This document shows positions 7,021-14,669 of a DNA stretch of 19,253 nt, piece by piece. The stretch comes from Bacteroidales bacterium (lineage in GTDB: Bacteria; Bacteroidota; Bacteroidia; Bacteroidales; Dysgonomonadaceae), in NCBI GenBank assembly GCA_012728155.1, contig JAAYFR010000196.1, positions 1 through 19,253 on the forward strand, read 5' to 3'. The translations under genes and the position numbers were made by a program. Every line of letters begins with the position of its first letter. Position 1 is the first letter of the stretch. The notes under the pieces are model-generated. The model was not told where the DNA came from. It ran no database searches and saw only the letters and a program-made list of their open reading frames with translations.

Positions 7021-8178
7021 ATGGCAGAGAAAAGAGATTTTTATGAAATATTGGGAGTATCCAAAACTGCCACGGCCGATGAAATAAAAAAGGCTTACCG
7101 TAAGAAGGCCATTCAATATCATCCTGATAAAAATCCAGGCGATAAGGAGGCAGAAGAGAAATTTAAAGAGGCGGCAGAGGCATACGAGGTGCTGAGCGAT
7201 GAGCAGAAGCGCGGTCGGTATGATCAATTTGGTCATGCTGGAGTAGGAGGTGCTGCCTCAGGTGGCTTTAGCGGGGGAGGCATGTCGATGGAAGATATCT
7301 TCTCTCAATTCGGAGATATCTTTGGCGGCCATTTTGGCGGTTTCGGCGGCTTTGGCGGTTTCGGTTCATCACAACGGGGGAGGAGGGTCAATAGGGGATC
7401 CGATCTTCGTGTGAAAGTGAAATTGAGCCTGAAAGAGATCCTCAATGGTGTGGAGAAGAAGATCAAGGTGAAGAAATATGTCTTTTGCCCTCATTGTAGT
7501 GGGAATGGATCCGAAAATGGAAATTCTACTTCAACCTGTGTTACCTGTAACGGTTCGGGTGTGGTGACGCGTGTGGCCAACACCATTCTTGGCCAAATGC
7601 AGACCTCCTCCACCTGTCCTACCTGTAACGGGGAGGGTAGTACCATTACTAAGAAATGTACCCATTGTAGTGGGGAGGGAATCATACGTGATGAAGAGAT
7701 CCTATCTATCAGGATACCGGCAGGCGTAGCTGAAGGAATGCAATTGTCCATGTCGGGCAAGGGGAATGCCGCCCGTAGGGGAGGAGTGAACGGTGACCTG
7801 CTGATCGTTGTGGAAGAGGAGCAGGATCCCAACTTGATTCGCGACGAAAACGATGTGATTTATAATCTGTTTCTCACTTTCCCGATGGCTTCTCTTGGGG
7901 GAACAGTGGAAGTGCCCACTATCGACGGTGTGGCTAAGGTAAAGATAGAACCAGGAACACAACCGGGGAAAGTATTGCGTTTACGTAATAAGGGACTTCC
8001 TTCGGTGAATGGTTTCGGGAGAGGCGATCAATTGATTAATGTGAATGTGTACGTACCTGAAAATCTAAGCAATAAAGAAAGAAAGTGGATGCAGGAGATG
8101 GATAAGTCGGAGAATTTTGTTCCATCACAAACGGAACAGAGAAAAGTATTTAATAAATTCAAAAGGATGTTCGATTGA
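7021..8178 (+). CDS. dnaJ: Chaperone protein DnaJ
   Basis: Full-length type I J-protein of 385 residues that stimulates the DnaK ATPase and delivers unfolded substrates. The J-domain (residues 5-70) has the essential HPD at 34-36. A Gly/Phe-rich linker spans about 72-118. The zinc domain contains four CxxCxGxG repeats with cysteines at 156/159, 173/176, 199/202 and 213/216, so both zinc centres are intact. The C-terminal substrate-binding barrel follows, with GTVEVPTIDG and the IEPGTQPGKVLRLRNKGLP segment. The ATG at 7021 is one base after the grpE TAA, and nothing upstream of it in frame resembles the family. A strong terminator follows 28 bp after the stop. Confidence 0.96.
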   Translation: MAEKRDFYEILGVSKTATADEIKKAYRKKAIQYHPDKNPGDKEAEEKFKEAAEAYEVLSDEQKRGRYDQFGHAGVGGAASGGFSGGGMSMEDIFSQFGDIFGGHFGGFGGFGGFGSSQRGRRVNRGSDLRVKVKLSLKEILNGVEKKIKVKKYVFCPHCSGNGSENGNSTSTCVTCNGSGVVTRVANTILGQMQTSSTCPTCNGEGSTITKKCTHCSGEGIIRDEEILSIRIPAGVAEGMQLSMSGKGNAARRGGVNGDLLIVVEEEQDPNLIRDENDVIYNLFLTFPMASLGGTVEVPTIDGVAKVKIEPGTQPGKVLRLRNKGLPSVNGFGRGDQLINVNVYVPENLSNKERKWMQEMDKSENFVPSQTEQRKVFNKFKRMFD

Positions 8179-8206
8179 CAAACCATTTATCGGGCAATAG
8201 AATAAG

Positions 8207-8237
8207 AAAGACGGCAGACTTGGGAGGCCGTCTTTTT
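8207..8237. terminator. Bidirectional Rho-independent terminator after dnaJ
   Basis: A perfect 9-bp stem, AAAGACGGC (8207-8215) with GCCGTCTTT (8227-8235), encloses an 11-nt loop and runs into TTTTT on the plus strand. Read on the minus strand the stem is also followed by T-rich sequence (TTTCTTATTC). It can therefore stop both dnaJ transcription and the long minus-strand operon that converges on it. The 224 bp between this terminator and the MFS stop codon hold no gene that I can see. Confidence 0.85.
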
Positions 8238-8461
8238 GCGTTATAGTAGTTAAGGAGGGGAATTGCACTTTTAAGTGAAGCTAACCTCTCTTCTAATAAT
8301 CTTTCATGAAAAATATTCTCCCAAAACAGAAAAAATCAAATCCAAGAGAAAGAATAGCCTGGTTTTCAAAAAAAATCTATACATTTATTCTCATTTAAAA
8401 ACATCCTTATCTTCACACCTAATTATATTTTTACTGCCAACTTGATAAAACAATTGCAAAA

Positions 8462-9874
8462 TTAAACTTGTTTGCTATTCCTCATCCAGAACCGCTCGAT
8501 ATCTTCCAGCGATTTACCGGCGGTTTCCGGCATGAGCTTCCATACGATCAGCATATAGGGGATGCACATGAATGCAAAGAGGAAGAAGGTGCCGGCGGGG
8601 GTAGCGTTTTCAAGCATCCATGGTGTGAGCTGTCCGATAAGGTAAGTACCCACCCATAATGAGAATCCGGCAATAGACATGGCCAACCCCCTTATCCTGG
8701 TAGGATACATTTCTGAGAGGAAGACGAAGATCACCGCGCTGATCGATCCTGCCGTAAAGAAAATATAGGCAAGGAAACATCCCAACAGGAAGATGCTCGA
8801 CATGCCTAATGATTCACCCATCAGGAAATAGGTGCCAATCAGGAGCAGCGATACAATCATACCCGAAACGCCGATATAGACCAGTTTCTTTCGGCCTACC
8901 TTGTCGATGATTAAAAGGGCGAGCACTGTAGTTCCCATATTGACCAAACCGATCAATGACTGATAGAATAGCGAGTCGCCACTCGACAGGCCACTTGTTT
9001 CAAAGATGGATGGGCCATAATATAACACGGCATTTACACCCATAAATTGTCCAAGGATGGCGATGGCGCTGCCGATCAATACTGCGCGGAAGATGCCGGG
9101 TGTAAACAGGAATTTCCAGTCCGATTTCTCTTCTGATTGCAGCATCTGTCTGGTCTCATTCACCTGGAAAGATACTTCCGGTGCAGTGGCGTAAATTTTG
9201 GAGAATACCCCTGTTGCCATACTCTCTTTACCCTTCACAATCAACCATCGGGGGCTTTCGGGAATAAAAAAGATGACAATGAAAAAGAGCAGGGCGGGAA
9301 TAGTTTCTGCACCCAGCATCCCGCGCCAGGCCTCAGTGCCAAAAATTTTGAGAAGTAAAGAGCTTTCGGATGAAAACCCTACAGAGAAATTCAGCAGCCC
9401 CCAATTGGCCAGATAGGCACCCAGAAAACCGGTTGTGACCGCAAGCTGGTAGAGTGAAACCATTCGTCCGCGGTGGGAGGCAGGTGAAATCTCCGAAATA
9501 TAAAGGGGACAGACAATCGATACAATGCCGATACCTACTCCTCCGACGATGCGCCAGATGACCAGTTGGTTAAAATCGGAGGAGATAGCACATCCCAATG
9601 CAGAAGAAGTAAATAGTACCGCCGACAGCAGCATCGTCTTCTTACGTCCGACAGAATCGCTCAAAGCACCGGCAAAAAGAACGCCGCTGATTGAACCTAC
9701 AAGCGCACAACCTACATACCATCCACTCTGGAGAGTTGTCAACATAAACTGTCCCGTCACTTGTGACACCGTTCCCGAGATTACAGCGGTATCATATCCA
9801 AAAAGGAAACCACCTAAGGCGGCTACTACCGAAAGAAAAATCACATAACTACTAATATTCCCTTTTTTCTGCAT
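8462..9874 (-). CDS. MFS sugar porter (XylE/GLUT-like sugar:proton symporter)
   Basis: Inner-membrane major facilitator of the sugar porter family, 470 residues and about 12 helices. It opens with ALGGFLFGYDTAVISG. Both GRKK loops are present (ALSDSVGRKK after helix 2, IDKVGRKK after helix 8). The family fingerprints PLYISEISPASHRGR, PESPRWLIVKG, FLSEMYPTRIRG and the closing MPETAGKSLEDIERFW are all intact. It should import a monosaccharide by proton symport; the sugar is not determined. It is the last gene of the minus-strand catabolic cluster, 73 bp after the DUF4434 gene and ahead of the shared terminator. A transporter at the end of a unit rich in exported enzymes suggests it brings their product into the cytosol. 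Confidence 0.93.
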   Translation of the reverse strand: MQKKGNISSYVIFLSVVAALGGFLFGYDTAVISGTVSQVTGQFMLTTLQSGWYVGCALVGSISGVLFAGALSDSVGRKKTMLLSAVLFTSSALGCAISSDFNQLVIWRIVGGVGIGIVSIVCPLYISEISPASHRGRMVSLYQLAVTTGFLGAYLANWGLLNFSVGFSSESSLLLKIFGTEAWRGMLGAETIPALLFFIVIFFIPESPRWLIVKGKESMATGVFSKIYATAPEVSFQVNETRQMLQSEEKSDWKFLFTPGIFRAVLIGSAIAILGQFMGVNAVLYYGPSIFETSGLSSGDSLFYQSLIGLVNMGTTVLALLIIDKVGRKKLVYIGVSGMIVSLLLIGTYFLMGESLGMSSIFLLGCFLAYIFFTAGSISAVIFVFLSEMYPTRIRGLAMSIAGFSLWVGTYLIGQLTPWMLENATPAGTFFLFAFMCIPYMLIVWKLMPETAGKSLEDIERFWMRNSKQV

Positions 9875-9947
9875 CGCTTATTCTAATTGCATTGTTTATT
9901 TGTGTTGTACCGCTCTCTCCCTCTTGGATTTGGAAAATCCTTCCGAT

Positions 9948-11063
9948 TCACTTCAGATTAAAATAGTCTCTATATCGGTTGTATAGATTCCCTGCCTGTG
10001 GATAGGCTGACTGGGGACTCATAAAATGGGAGAACTCAAAGGTGATTGCTTTGTCATAACCACATCGTTGGGCTGCCTCCAGCTTCATTCGTAACTTATC
10101 GAATTTGATCGGTAAAAATTTAATAGGCATGTCGCGGTCGAACGACTCTGCATTGGTCCAGCATTGCATGCCATATTTGTCGGCCAGCTTTTTATTTACC
10201 GTAAAAAATGCGTCCAACTCGTCGTAATCGATATGGCCGTCCTGAAATGCCACTGCATCCACCACCTCGTGGATCCCCGCGAATATCTCATCCCACTCCT
10301 TCTCATGTTGTTGAACCGATACCGCTTCCTCTTTGCTGAGCGATTCTCCGCTTGCAGCGACCGCTTTTTTACCGTCGATCCATGGTGAGATAAATGTGGG
10401 CAATCCTCCGGATAGATCTTTACACTGCTTGCCCATGGCGTAGAAAGCGCCAATCGCCCCTTTGGTGGCGCGGCTTATCTCTCCGCTTATATACCATCCT
10501 CCAAAACTCTTGTATTTTTTGCCATATTTTTGCCATACCTCGTCGATCACATACTTGTTGTCTTCAATCTCGTGGGTCATGTCGCCCGTTGTCCAATAGT
10601 GACCGGAGTCGTAGAGACCGAAATAGAATTTCATCTCATATTTTTCTGCCAATCGCAGGTACATATCCACCAGGTCGACCGACGGCATGAAACATCCATT
10701 GCCCAATAGATACTCCGAGGGGTAGGTTATGAATTTCTTATATCCGGAGCGAATCATGATCACCGTATCGATACCGATGGCTTTCATGTATTGAAAATCC
10801 AGATCCCACTCCGCCTCTCCCCAGTTCTGATGGGGGATGTCGTGTGATATCTCATCCAGAAAGGTGCCGGTTATTTTTATTCCGTTGTTCCCGGGAACAA
10901 TAAGTTGGCTCTCTAATTCATTGTTTTTGTATATGTTGGATCTACTATCATTGGCAGAGGATGATCTTCCTGTACCCTCGCAAGCAGATAATGCAGGAAT
11001 AGCTGCTACCGAAGCACTCGCAAGAGCCGCTTTTTTGATGAAGTCCCTTCTGTTGTGTTGCAT
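9948..11063 (-). CDS. DUF4434 family Tat-type lipoprotein, putative TIM-barrel glycoside hydrolase
   Basis: A 371-residue exported protein. The N-terminus NRRDFIKKAALASASVAAIP carries a twin-arginine motif and ends in a lipobox (LSAC, Cys28), so it is probably a Tat-exported lipoprotein. The mature part fits DUF4434: KITGTFLDEISHDIPHQNW, WDLDFQYMKAIGIDTVIMIR and KFYFGLYDSG. Glu195 in GGWYISGEIS and Glu306 in CWTNAESFD lie at spacings that would suit the acid/base and nucleophile of a clan A-like barrel; this is inference, as the family has no activity known to me. A 163-bp gap separates it from the upstream lipoprotein gene, longer than elsewhere in the cluster, so an internal promoter is possible though none is clear. 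Confidence 0.8.
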   Translation of the reverse strand: MQHNRRDFIKKAALASASVAAIPALSACEGTGRSSSANDSRSNIYKNNELESQLIVPGNNGIKITGTFLDEISHDIPHQNWGEAEWDLDFQYMKAIGIDTVIMIRSGYKKFITYPSEYLLGNGCFMPSVDLVDMYLRLAEKYEMKFYFGLYDSGHYWTTGDMTHEIEDNKYVIDEVWQKYGKKYKSFGGWYISGEISRATKGAIGAFYAMGKQCKDLSGGLPTFISPWIDGKKAVAASGESLSKEEAVSVQQHEKEWDEIFAGIHEVVDAVAFQDGHIDYDELDAFFTVNKKLADKYGMQCWTNAESFDRDMPIKFLPIKFDKLRMKLEAAQRCGYDKAITFEFSHFMSPQSAYPQAGNLYNRYRDYFNLK

Positions 11064-11226
11064 GATGTTCTTGTTTATAGCGTTTGATTACTGATCTGAA
11101 AAATAGGCTTGCCGGTTTTCTTTTTCACCGTACAAAATAAGCAATAATTATAACCGAATCCAATTTTAATTTATTCTTATCCGCGAAACTCCCTCCATAT
11201 CTCTATTGTAAAGAGGATCCATCTTT

Positions 11227-11979
11227 TCAGTCTCTCTCTTCTGATATTGAGTTGGCGTGTTTTATTCCTTCTTGAATGGCACTCCACTGATTGTGATTAA
11301 TCACATGCGATATGTCGAAAACCATCAATCCTTCCGTGTTTTTTAAACACAAATATACCGCATCTGATATGGCAGAGTTTCTGTCTTCATAGGCATAAGT
11401 GCCGATTGACCCACAGACCTTACAGGCTCCCTTTGTATAGTTCGAATAAGAGGTTACGAAATTTTCTACCGACCAGTCGGATTGTGGGTTCTCCGATTTC
11501 CAGACATTTTCCGCATAAGCTCCCAATGAAAAAACATCAATTTGATCGGCAAACCCTGTTTTATGATAGGTCTCGGTATATATGTCACTGCGGAGAGGTG
11601 TATACTCTTTGCTCGCCCAGTTTTGACCTACACTATAGCGCGATTTCCAATGGGCTGATGACCAGAAATGGAGCTCCATTTGAGGATTGATCGATTTTAT
11701 TTTTGTACGGATATCTGTAATAAGCTGAGTAATGGTCATTGCGCGAAACTCAATCCAACGGCTATATAAGGGGCCGACTCCTCCGGTGCTTGTGATGATC
11801 TCATTTTTGGCAAACCGGCTAAAATTGGCGTGGGCGTCGATCCACATCTGGATTGGCTTGGAGGAGGCTGGCGCCTTTAAGATTATCTCCTCTTTGCTTC
11901 TGCTGTTTCTGTCGTTGTGGCATGAACAGGTGAAGAAGAGCCCTAATGCAAGCAGCAAGATCGAGAAAAGTTGTTTCAT
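11227..11979 (-). CDS. GHL10/COG1649-like lipoprotein apparently missing the central barrel (possible internal deletion)
   Basis: A 250-residue lipoprotein with signal MKQLFSILLLALGLFFTCSC (lipid cysteine 20, possibly 18). KPIQMWIDAHANFSRF resembles the opening of the Bacteroidetes alpha-amylase-like/GHL10 barrel proteins, usually over 400 residues as I recall. The sequence then passes at about residues 58-68 into GPLYSRWIEFRAMTI, MELHFWSSAHWKSRYSVGQN and GLMVFDISHVINHNQW, which match their C-terminal half. The first half of the barrel, including the DRGRYD-type acidic motif I expect there, is absent, though the frame stays open. It may be a degraded or non-catalytic form. The ATG at 11979 is preferred over an in-frame TTG at 11994 because the signal peptide then starts properly. 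It starts 11 bp after the FAD-oxidoreductase stop. Confidence 0.62.
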   Translation of the reverse strand: MKQLFSILLLALGLFFTCSCHNDRNSRSKEEIILKAPASSKPIQMWIDAHANFSRFAKNEIITSTGGVGPLYSRWIEFRAMTITQLITDIRTKIKSINPQMELHFWSSAHWKSRYSVGQNWASKEYTPLRSDIYTETYHKTGFADQIDVFSLGAYAENVWKSENPQSDWSVENFVTSYSNYTKGACKVCGSIGTYAYEDRNSAISDAVYLCLKNTEGLMVFDISHVINHNQWSAIQEGIKHANSISEERD

Positions 11980-11990
11980 TTGTCGGGATA

Positions 11991-13733
11991 TCAATATTTC
12001 ATCTTTTCCAGTTCCTCATCCGAAGGCCATTCAGATTCAATTCCCCGCGAACGGAGCAGTGACTGGAAATCACTCAAAATTGCTTGTTGTTCCCGTATCT
12101 GATGGGGAGTATGTCGGTTGTCTAACGAGAAAGAGAGTAGTTCACCAACAGCTTCTCCGATGTTCCATTCCACCGGATGCAGGCGATAACAGCCATTGGT
12201 GATATGGGTTGTCCCTATGTTCTTATTCGCAGGGATAAGATTCTTCATCCGGATGGGGAGTAAGGCGCCCAGAGGGATTTGAAACCGCAAAGCGTCCATA
12301 TCGATATAGTTCTGCATTCCGGTAGAGGGGTGGAGGTCGATGGGATAGTATCCAATTCCTACGCTATCATGAAAAAATGCGGCTCTATCTTTATCTGTGG
12401 TGGCTACCAACGCTCTGTTTTCTTTTCCCACATGCTGTTCAGTTACGGTGAAAAGAGATTTGATGCGTCTCGACTCTCTTACGTAGGGATATTTTGCCAA
12501 TCCGTCGTCCGATCCAAGAATATCTTTTCGTAACCGTAACCCGGGCCACCCTTTCCCTCCATCATGTCGTGGCGCTTCGGTCTGAAGCCAGTACAACAAT
12601 GACAAGCTCAGCTGCTTGCCTCCTTCAACATAAGAGTGGAACTCCCTGTTGGACGCTCCGATCAAGTTCCCCAGGAAATAGTCGTTCTGAGGCCAGTTCA
12701 CCAGTGAAATATCACTCCGGTAGGTTCCCTCTTCGAAGTTGTTTTTATCGGCAATTCTCCGGTAACTCCAGAGGTTGAAGATATTGCCACACCCTTTTTC
12801 TGTGGGGTCGAAGCATAGTTCCCGCCGCTCCAATGTGCGGGGATTGGAATAGTGAAGATCCAGCAACTTGCCCGGCCAAGGTTGTTTCAGTTGAGGCGTG
12901 AAATTCCGCCAGAAGGGATAATCCTTGGGCCTGGGAATTACATGGTTCTCTCCGGGAAGATAATCCATTGCAAAGCAGACTGTGAAAGCCTGTACATTAG
13001 CGGGATCAGCCTCTTGTGGAGCGTGTAGTTCTCCGGTATCTTTTTGGGATTCGCTCCCTGTAACGAATTCCGTGCCGGTTAAGGGCAGGAGGTCGCCCAA
13101 TTCGGTAGCATCCACAAAATATTGGCCTTTTAATATCTTGCTGTCGCCTGTCAGGATGTTCTTTACCGTGACATCCTCCACCCTATCTTCGCGGGTAGTG
13201 CTTTTAACGGCTTTGTATCGGTATAATAGTGTCAGCCTGCCGGAGCTTATATAGGGAGCCAATAGCTCATTGATCACTGCCAGTGCCACCCGTGGCTCAT
13301 GACAAAAACGGGATACCGACGCATTGCCCGGATTGAGGTAGGGTATATCCCTGAGATGCTCTTTCAGCGGATAGTTTCTCTTGTAATAATCCCTTATTCG
13401 GTGGCGGAAATTCCGGTATGTTTTGGTGGAGCCGGTATGTTCTATCCAAGGGTGCTCATCGGGCGGAACGCCCTGTTGTGTAAGTTGTCCCCCCAGCCAG
13501 TCCGTCTCTTCGGTAAGGATTACTTTCTTGCCATTTCTGAGTGAAGACAAGGCCGAGGCAACACCTCCCAGACCACCTCCGATGATCACGATATCTGCCG
13601 TTAATATCTCGTTGTGCTGCAAGAGGGATACCCGTTTCATGGCATTGGTCTCTGTCATGCCATGCAAGCCGGGAGGCGTGATCAATAAGACTCCTCCCGC
13701 CGAGATTGTCTTCAAGAAATTCCTACGAACCAT
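11991..13733 (-). CDS. Tat-type FAD-dependent oxidoreductase (PF12831-like)
   Basis: A 580-residue FAD-binding oxidoreductase. MVRRNFLKTISAGGVLLITP is a twin-arginine signal, predicting export of a folded, FAD-loaded enzyme. The dinucleotide-binding motif is ADIVIIGGGLGGVASAL (GGGLGG at 52-57), followed by KKVILTEETDWLGGQLTQQG, which is characteristic of PF12831 proteins. Other blocks are GQYFVDATELGDLLPLTG and the C-terminal NIGTTHITNGCYRLHPVEW near the flavin. The substrate is unknown; members are often found in polysaccharide-utilisation regions. The ATG at 13733 overlaps the isomerase stop by one base (TAATG), which indicates translational coupling. It is a better start than an upstream in-frame ATG inside the isomerase gene, because the Tat motif then lies at the N-terminus. 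Confidence 0.86.
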   Translation of the reverse strand: MVRRNFLKTISAGGVLLITPPGLHGMTETNAMKRVSLLQHNEILTADIVIIGGGLGGVASALSSLRNGKKVILTEETDWLGGQLTQQGVPPDEHPWIEHTGSTKTYRNFRHRIRDYYKRNYPLKEHLRDIPYLNPGNASVSRFCHEPRVALAVINELLAPYISSGRLTLLYRYKAVKSTTREDRVEDVTVKNILTGDSKILKGQYFVDATELGDLLPLTGTEFVTGSESQKDTGELHAPQEADPANVQAFTVCFAMDYLPGENHVIPRPKDYPFWRNFTPQLKQPWPGKLLDLHYSNPRTLERRELCFDPTEKGCGNIFNLWSYRRIADKNNFEEGTYRSDISLVNWPQNDYFLGNLIGASNREFHSYVEGGKQLSLSLLYWLQTEAPRHDGGKGWPGLRLRKDILGSDDGLAKYPYVRESRRIKSLFTVTEQHVGKENRALVATTDKDRAAFFHDSVGIGYYPIDLHPSTGMQNYIDMDALRFQIPLGALLPIRMKNLIPANKNIGTTHITNGCYRLHPVEWNIGEAVGELLSFSLDNRHTPHQIREQQAILSDFQSLLRSRGIESEWPSDEELEKMKY

Positions 13734-14587
13734 TATAGTATCTCTTCCGCCACCTGATTGAAGTAATCGACAGATTGCCTGATTTGGGGCAGGTTGTTTT
13801 CCCAATCGGCTTCATACTCTATCGTGAAGTATCCCTTGAAGTTCTGCCGTTTCAACTCTTCCATCATCACTTTTACATTGAGGATACCCTTCCCCCATAT
13901 CACATCTTCGAGATTCTGCTCTTCCCCTTGTGGCGCGATATCCTTGAAATGCAATGCGATGATCTTCCCGTCGAGTTGCTGCATCGAAGCAATGGGATCC
14001 AACCCCATCCTCTTGTAATGGCCCACATCGACGCAGGCTCCCAATAGGGTGTTCCGTCCGGATATGCTCTCAAGCAACACCTCCGGCTTCCAATAGGAAT
14101 GTTCACTGGGATGATTGTGCACGGCCACCTTGATTCCATATTTCTTTGCCATCGCTTCCACTACATCCCAATCCTCCCGTGCCGGCTCCGCACTGATAAA
14201 TTCGAGTCCCATCTCTTTCGCTAAAGCAAAGATCTGATTCCACTCCTCTTTCTGGGCAGTCCATACTCCCGAAGAGATGATGGTTACGTCCCTGGCGGCG
14301 GCCTCCTGTTTCAGTTTCTCACGCTGTTCCCCATCGAGACCGTAGCCGAATACCGCTTCTCCAAACCCTTCCCCCATCCTTTGTCCGGGATAGATCTCGA
14401 TGAACGGAATACCCAACTCCCGGGTCTTTTCCAGCGACTCTATCACCGTGAAGAGATGGAAGGTGTAGGATTGCATCGATAAATGCCATCCCTGTCTCTC
14501 CGCTTTTGTTTTTGTGTTGTCTTGTGTGCAACCGCTGCTTGCCAAGAGGCAGACCAATGCGATCAGCGCCATTTTAATTGTTTTCAT
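13733..14587 (-). CDS. Periplasmic lipoprotein sugar isomerase/epimerase-like protein (xylose isomerase-like TIM barrel)
   Basis: A 284-residue member of the AP endonuclease 2/xylose isomerase-like barrel family (PF01261). It opens with a lipoprotein signal (ALIALVCLLASSGC, lipid Cys20), so it acts outside the cytosol, unlike ordinary sugar-phosphate isomerases. Barrel and metal-site motifs are WHLSMQSYTFH, FISAEPA (Glu133), VAVHNHPSEHSYW (His157), CVDVGHY (Asp187, His190), ALHFKD (His213) and FTIEYEADW (Glu257). Such anchored homologues in Bacteroides act on 3-keto sugars or glycosides next to Gfo/Idh/MocA enzymes, as I recall. Here the gene lies between a Gfo/Idh/MocA gene (82 bp upstream, with a hairpin in the gap) and the coupled FAD oxidoreductase gene. 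A sugar phosphate is an unlikely substrate in this compartment. Confidence 0.84.
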   Translation of the reverse strand: MKTIKMALIALVCLLASSGCTQDNTKTKAERQGWHLSMQSYTFHLFTVIESLEKTRELGIPFIEIYPGQRMGEGFGEAVFGYGLDGEQREKLKQEAAARDVTIISSGVWTAQKEEWNQIFALAKEMGLEFISAEPAREDWDVVEAMAKKYGIKVAVHNHPSEHSYWKPEVLLESISGRNTLLGACVDVGHYKRMGLDPIASMQQLDGKIIALHFKDIAPQGEEQNLEDVIWGKGILNVKVMMEELKRQNFKGYFTIEYEADWENNLPQIRQSVDYFNQVAEEIL

Positions 14588-14631
14588 ATAATCTGGTTAT
14601 TCCTATAATTTTTAATTCTTTTGAAAATTAA

Positions 14632-14662
14632 ACCCTCTCTCCCGATTAACGGGAGAGAGGGT
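14632..14662 (-). terminator. 13-bp perfect hairpin inside the operon, after the Gfo/Idh/MocA gene
   Basis: CCCTCTCTCCCG and CGGGAGAGAGGG pair perfectly around a 5-nt loop, and one more A-T pair extends the stem. On the minus strand it begins 7 bp after the oxidoreductase stop codon and is followed by TTTAATTTTC. The broken U-run makes it a partial terminator or a 3'-end-protecting structure that would lower expression of the downstream genes, rather than a full stop. Confidence 0.6.
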
Positions 14663-14669
14663 GTGGCAT

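Noticed and set aside
7261..7370. The repetitive GGC/TTT sequence as a DNA repeat or CRISPR-like array.
   Set aside because: It encodes the Gly/Phe-rich linker of DnaJ, which explains the repetition.
11166..11222. An 18-codon minus-strand open frame (MDPLYNRDMEGVSRIRIN) in the gap before the DUF4434 gene.
   Set aside because: Too short, no ribosome-binding site and no family match I can name. It could be the tail of a lost gene but the evidence is too thin to annotate.
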